From contig NZ_JBNWEO010000019.1 of assembly GCF_050496765.1 (NCBI RefSeq), forward strand, positions 62,001-126,000: a DNA stretch of 64,000 nucleotides. The letters are read 5' to 3'. Under the pieces are notes generated by a model. That model made no database searches, had not been told where the DNA came from, and saw only the letters and a list, made by a program, of their open reading frames with translations. Position numbers and translations under genes: made by a program. Shown piece after piece: positions 61,171-64,000 of this stretch. This DNA is from JAEVLT01 sp050496765 (GTDB taxonomy: Bacteria > Bacillota > Bacilli > Bacillales > Cytobacillaceae). Numbering within the stretch: position 1 is the first letter of the stretch; each line of letters starts with the position of its first letter.

Positions 61171-61821
61171 ATGTCAGCAAGAAATTTTATTGAATTGGCC
61201 ATTAGCCAAGCAAAGAATAAACAAGAAATGACAGAAAAACAACAGCGTGTCTTTGAAGCAGCCATCTCCTTATTTGCCGAAAAAGGCTATGCTTCCACGT
61301 CAACGAGTGAAATTGCCAAAGCCGCCGGGGTTGCTGAAGGGACCATTTTCCGCCATTTTGGCTCAAAAGAAAATTTATTGTTCTCTGTCATTCTGCCATT
61401 TATCATTGAGTCGATTCCGATTGTCGCAGATGAGTTTATTCAAGATGTCTTCACCAAATCCTATCCCAGCTTCGAAAGTTTCCTGACAGCTTTAATTGAA
61501 AACCGGCTGCACTTTGTCAAAGAGAATCAGGAAATTTTTAAAATATTGGTTGTTGAACTGCTGCAGCGTGACGACTTGCGGATGCAACTAATCGCTTTTT
61601 TTCAAAAAGCCCCATCCCAGCACATCAATCGGATTCTGGATGGTTTTAAACAGCGTGGTGAATTAATCGACCTGCCCAATTTTACATTGATCCGATCCAT
61701 GCTTACGCAAATCTTTGGCTATTTCATGATCCGTTTTACCATCCTGCCGAACCGGAAATGGGACGATGCAACAGAGGTAAAGCGGCTCGTTCAACTCATT
61801 CTTCACGGCGTCGGGGCGTAA
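61171..61821 (+). CDS. TetR/AcrR-family regulator of the ABC exporter
   Basis: 216 residues: helix-turn-helix at about 25-70 (QQRVFEAAISLFAEKGYAST, VAEGTIFRHFGSKENLLFSV) and a helical effector domain. AAAGGTGATG lies before the ATG. It is co-directional with the ABC genes 570 bp upstream, from which it is separated by array 4. The palindrome at 58733-58748 is its probable operator, an inference from arrangement. Confidence 0.88.
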   Translation: MSARNFIELAISQAKNKQEMTEKQQRVFEAAISLFAEKGYASTSTSEIAKAAGVAEGTIFRHFGSKENLLFSVILPFIIESIPIVADEFIQDVFTKSYPSFESFLTALIENRLHFVKENQEIFKILVVELLQRDDLRMQLIAFFQKAPSQHINRILDGFKQRGELIDLPNFTLIRSMLTQIFGYFMIRFTILPNRKWDDATEVKRLVQLILHGVGA

Positions 61822-61927
61822 AAGATCGAAAAGATACACTAACGCTGTCGAAATTGCAGTATTCTTTATGACTGTTCGATCAACGATCCGCGAAAAACAT
61901 ACGCTATGTACTATTCGATAGATATAT

Positions 61928-61967
61928 AAGGCCGATTTTCCCTATTTTTAGGAACTTTCGGCTTTTT
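61928..61967 (+). terminator. Terminator of the tetR gene
   Basis: AAGGCCGA pairs with TTCGGCTT, with an inner TTCC/GGAA pairing and a following T-run; about 105 bases after the stop. Confidence 0.65.
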
Positions 61968-61993
61968 AGAAATAACCATACTATATATGTTCG

Positions 61994-63016
61994 TCAATTA
62001 TTAATATAAATTTTGATAATCACTTCATTTTCAGTATGGAAAACTTGTTTAATTTCATTCGTTTTAAAATTAAAGTATTTAACTGACGATGAAGAGCCTA
62101 TTGGGTTATCATCAGCAATAAAATAATAACCATTGTTTTTTTGGTCATATATTGGGTTACGAATATTGAAAATTTGTTTTGAATCTTGAAGTAATGGTTT
62201 TAAACTATGCCTATCTATCGAGTATTTAGCTACGATCGAAGGTTTATTTGGTTCAATTCCATCTTTATAGTTGATTAAAATTGTCTTTCCATTATCAGAT
62301 AATGCGGCACTTCGTACAAATTTTTTTAACACTAATACTTCTTTTTCCAAATTTCCATCCTCAGTATATAGAGATATTTTGTATACAGGTGGTATAGGTG
62401 CCGTTTTAGTTTTATTCGCCTTATCAATATTTTCGAATTCTTCTTTTATTGATTTAGTTACTGCTAATATTTTATTTGCTTTAGCATTATAGTCAAACCA
62501 TACTACGGATGTATCCGAATCATGTGGATTCCAAACTTCATACTTTGACGTAAGCAAATTATAAGTTGCAATATGAAAATTACGATCAGTATTTCCAACC
62601 AACGCTCTTATATATATCAATTGTTTTGATCTATTCAATGATAAAAAATCAATAAAATTTAAGTCTTTTGTCAGTTGTTTAGTTTGATTATTGTTAAGAT
62701 CTTTTTCAAATAGTTGGGTGCTCTTATTTTCGATTGATTTAGAAAAATAAATCCTGTTATTCTTTTCGGAATAAGCAGAAGTGGGATATGCCTCCTGAAC
62801 AGGCCTTTTTAATAACAATTTCTTTTCCTTCGTATTTGCATCTATTTTTATTTTATATAAAAAATGATTCAGGTTGTCCGCAGTATCAATGTATAAATTT
62901 TTCACTTTTGTTAGATTGTGGTCTAATGAAAGGACTTTAACCTTATTAAAAGTAGTCACTGCAATAATTAATGCTATAGCAACTATCAATGAAAATATTA
63001 TAAATTTTTTCCTCAT
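61994..63016 (-). CDS. Unrecognised exported/membrane-anchored protein
   Basis: I do not recognise this gene. The 340 residues begin with a Lys-rich start and a hydrophobic segment (residues 5-24), so it is membrane-anchored or secreted. The rest is hydrophilic, Asn/Lys/Ile-rich, with repeated short strand-turn units (LYIDTADNLNHFLYKI, IYFSKSIENKSTQLFEKD, YYFIADDNPIGSS) like a beta-propeller or WD40-like/TolB-type fold. Codon use is clearly more AT-rich than in the neighbours, suggesting transfer. GAGGTG precedes the ATG. Confidence 0.75.
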   Translation of the reverse strand: MRKKFIIFSLIVAIALIIAVTTFNKVKVLSLDHNLTKVKNLYIDTADNLNHFLYKIKIDANTKEKKLLLKRPVQEAYPTSAYSEKNNRIYFSKSIENKSTQLFEKDLNNNQTKQLTKDLNFIDFLSLNRSKQLIYIRALVGNTDRNFHIATYNLLTSKYEVWNPHDSDTSVVWFDYNAKANKILAVTKSIKEEFENIDKANKTKTAPIPPVYKISLYTEDGNLEKEVLVLKKFVRSAALSDNGKTILINYKDGIEPNKPSIVAKYSIDRHSLKPLLQDSKQIFNIRNPIYDQKNNGYYFIADDNPIGSSSSVKYFNFKTNEIKQVFHTENEVIIKIYINN

Positions 63017-63090
63017 AGATACACCTCTATATTAATAGACCTCATCCTTACAATGTAAAGATGAGGCACTTAAAATGATACTTACATTAA

Positions 63091-63470
63091 TTAGTAACTT
63101 ATTCTTCCATTGGGGATATATCCTAATGTAATACTTCCGCCCAAGTCATATTGGAATGCTGACCTTTGAACATCTAATATTACAGGATCATTAAATCCAC
63201 CCCAATCCCATTTATAGAGAGTGACAAATTTTAGTTTATCTTCATTAGAAGTATAAATTGGTGTTCCTTTAGTAATATATTTATAGAGAAATCCAACTGC
63301 ACAATCATACCGTGTAAGTATTTTTTGATCTGCACCTAATTTACCTTCTCCATCATAAAAACTAATCTTCCCTCTTCTAACTGTTGCCGCATCTGATTCT
63401 TTTATTCCAACAGAGACAGCAACTAATGAAAACACCATAGCTAAAGCAATTAATCTCTTTAAAAAATCAT
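63091..63470 (-). pseudogene. Unrecognised small secreted protein, frameshifted near its start
   Basis: An ATG at 63470 with GGGAGTGGAAGG upstream runs into a stop after three codons because of a T6 run (minus strand, 63461-63466). With one more T the frame would continue into a complete signal peptide (LKRLIALAMVFSLVAVSVG, then ESDAA) and the open frame down to 63091. The mature part, about 95 residues, has an early Cys and Trp-rich segment (YKWDWGGFNDPVILDV). Without the extra base the only ATG start (63438) lies inside the signal peptide. AT-rich like its neighbour; function unknown. Confidence 0.6.
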
Positions 63471-63836
63471 CCCTTCCACTCCCTTTGAAAATAGTTTCTG
63501 TAACAAATTGAATAATTATATATAAAATACCATAATCCTCCTGTGTTATAAAAAAAGTATAAACTAAAATATTTTGTCTTTTTTAACTATTTGTACGTGT
63601 TCAAAGAGTCTATATTCTCTATGTGTTCATAATAAACTCTATATCGGACGGAATGGTCGTACAAATGGTGACCTCATCGCTAAATTTGTGGACGAATGAA
63701 CAATTCCTTTGTAGCACACAAATCAAAATAAAGGGTATCATTCCCCAACCAGATGTATAATTGAGTATATACACGAAAAACGGGGAGTGTTACAATGGAA
63801 GCAAAGAAAAAAAGGAATGAAAAAGAGGTGGAACGA
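63471..63836. other. AT-rich intergenic region before the antitoxin gene
   Basis: 366 bp. TATAAT near 63757 could be a -10 box for the antitoxin gene. No other gene was recognised. Confidence 0.4.
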
Positions 63837-64000
63837 ATGCCAATAGCTACAACGATCCAAAAATGGGGGAATAGTCTTGCAGTAAGAATTCCCAAAGAGA
63901 TCGCAGAAAGAGTCAGAATGCAGCAAGGCTCTGAAATAGAAATCCGAGTTTCTGCTAATGACGAGGCTATTACATTAACCCCCAAAAAACAACAAAAAAA
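63837..64000 (+). CDS. MazE/AbrB-type antitoxin (partial, runs off the window)
   Basis: About 54 residues starting MPIATTIQKWGNSLAVRIPK, the SpoVT/AbrB swapped-hairpin DNA-binding fold of MazE-like antitoxins. GAGGTGG lies just before the ATG at 63837; an in-frame ATG at 63795 would add 14 residues. The frame stays open at 64000. A toxin gene of the MazF/PemK type would be expected immediately downstream, outside the window. Confidence 0.82.
   Translation, partial: MPIATTIQKWGNSLAVRIPKEIAERVRMQQGSEIEIRVSANDEAITLTPKKQQK

Noticed and set aside
1..64000. tRNA or rRNA genes
   Set aside because: No cloverleaf-like segment or rRNA-like stretch was recognised on reading; absence is by eye only.

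Overview
The window is chromosomal DNA from a spore-forming member of the Bacillaceae. Sporulation genes (spoIIR, spo0F, rsfA, gerQ) and bacillithiol, delta-subunit (rpoE) and phosphorelay genes are present, and gene order matches the Bacillus subtilis ywlG-to-ywdI segment almost gene for gene. The genus is not resolved; base composition is in the mid-40s % G+C by eye. Most genes are on the minus strand. A perfect parS palindrome (54257-54272) and a DnaA-box cluster (5153-5404) suggest an origin-proximal location with the origin to the right.

Layout. 1-17976 (minus strand): ywlG (partial), rpiB, a chemoreceptor, the arginine phosphatase ywlE, mntP, the tRNA t6A gene sua5, a GNAT gene, a KGG-repeat stress protein, spoIIR, prmC-prfA, tdk, rpmE, rho, glpX, murA (murZ type), fsa, fba and spo0F. 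A frameshifted ywjG lies divergent to spo0F. 18853-21577: pyrG with a CTP-responsive leader, rpoE and a small membrane protein. 21741-32836: a fatty/branched-chain acid degradation block, read right to left as fadF, thiolase, hydroxyacyl-CoA dehydrogenase, two acyl-CoA dehydrogenases, a TetR regulator and the fused mutase icmF. Two FadR-like palindromes and a cre-like site sit in its control regions. 33032-41000: cls, argS-ywiB, speE-speB and pbpG.

42650-54728: ywhD, ywhC, ywhB, ywgA, ywfO, rsfA, lipL, pta, hemQ, an IS110-family insertion, gerQ, ywdK, ywdI and a general-stress protein. 54800-57190: a partial molybdenum-cofactor cluster (mobA-moaE-moaD-moeB). 57550-61821: yojF-bshB2 (bacillithiol) and an ABC exporter with a downstream TetR regulator. 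From about 61990 the sequence becomes clearly AT-rich and holds two unrecognised secreted/membrane genes and the start of a MazE/AbrB-type antitoxin, which looks like accessory DNA.

The most unusual property is the number of non-coding tandem arrays between ordinary housekeeping genes. Three have an exact 21-bp period (2921-3045, 9939-10290, 60661-61070), one has 26 copies of an exact 52-bp unit (41099-42430), and a short 51/52-bp duplication lies inside the fad operon (29141-29263). The lengths are close to whole numbers of DNA helical turns. There is also a roughly 100-bp dispersed repeat in three intergenic places, and a 132-bp GC-rich element with terminal inverted repeats. Two genes (ywjG and the secreted protein near 63.4 kb) are each one base short in a homopolymer, which may be biology or sequencing error.
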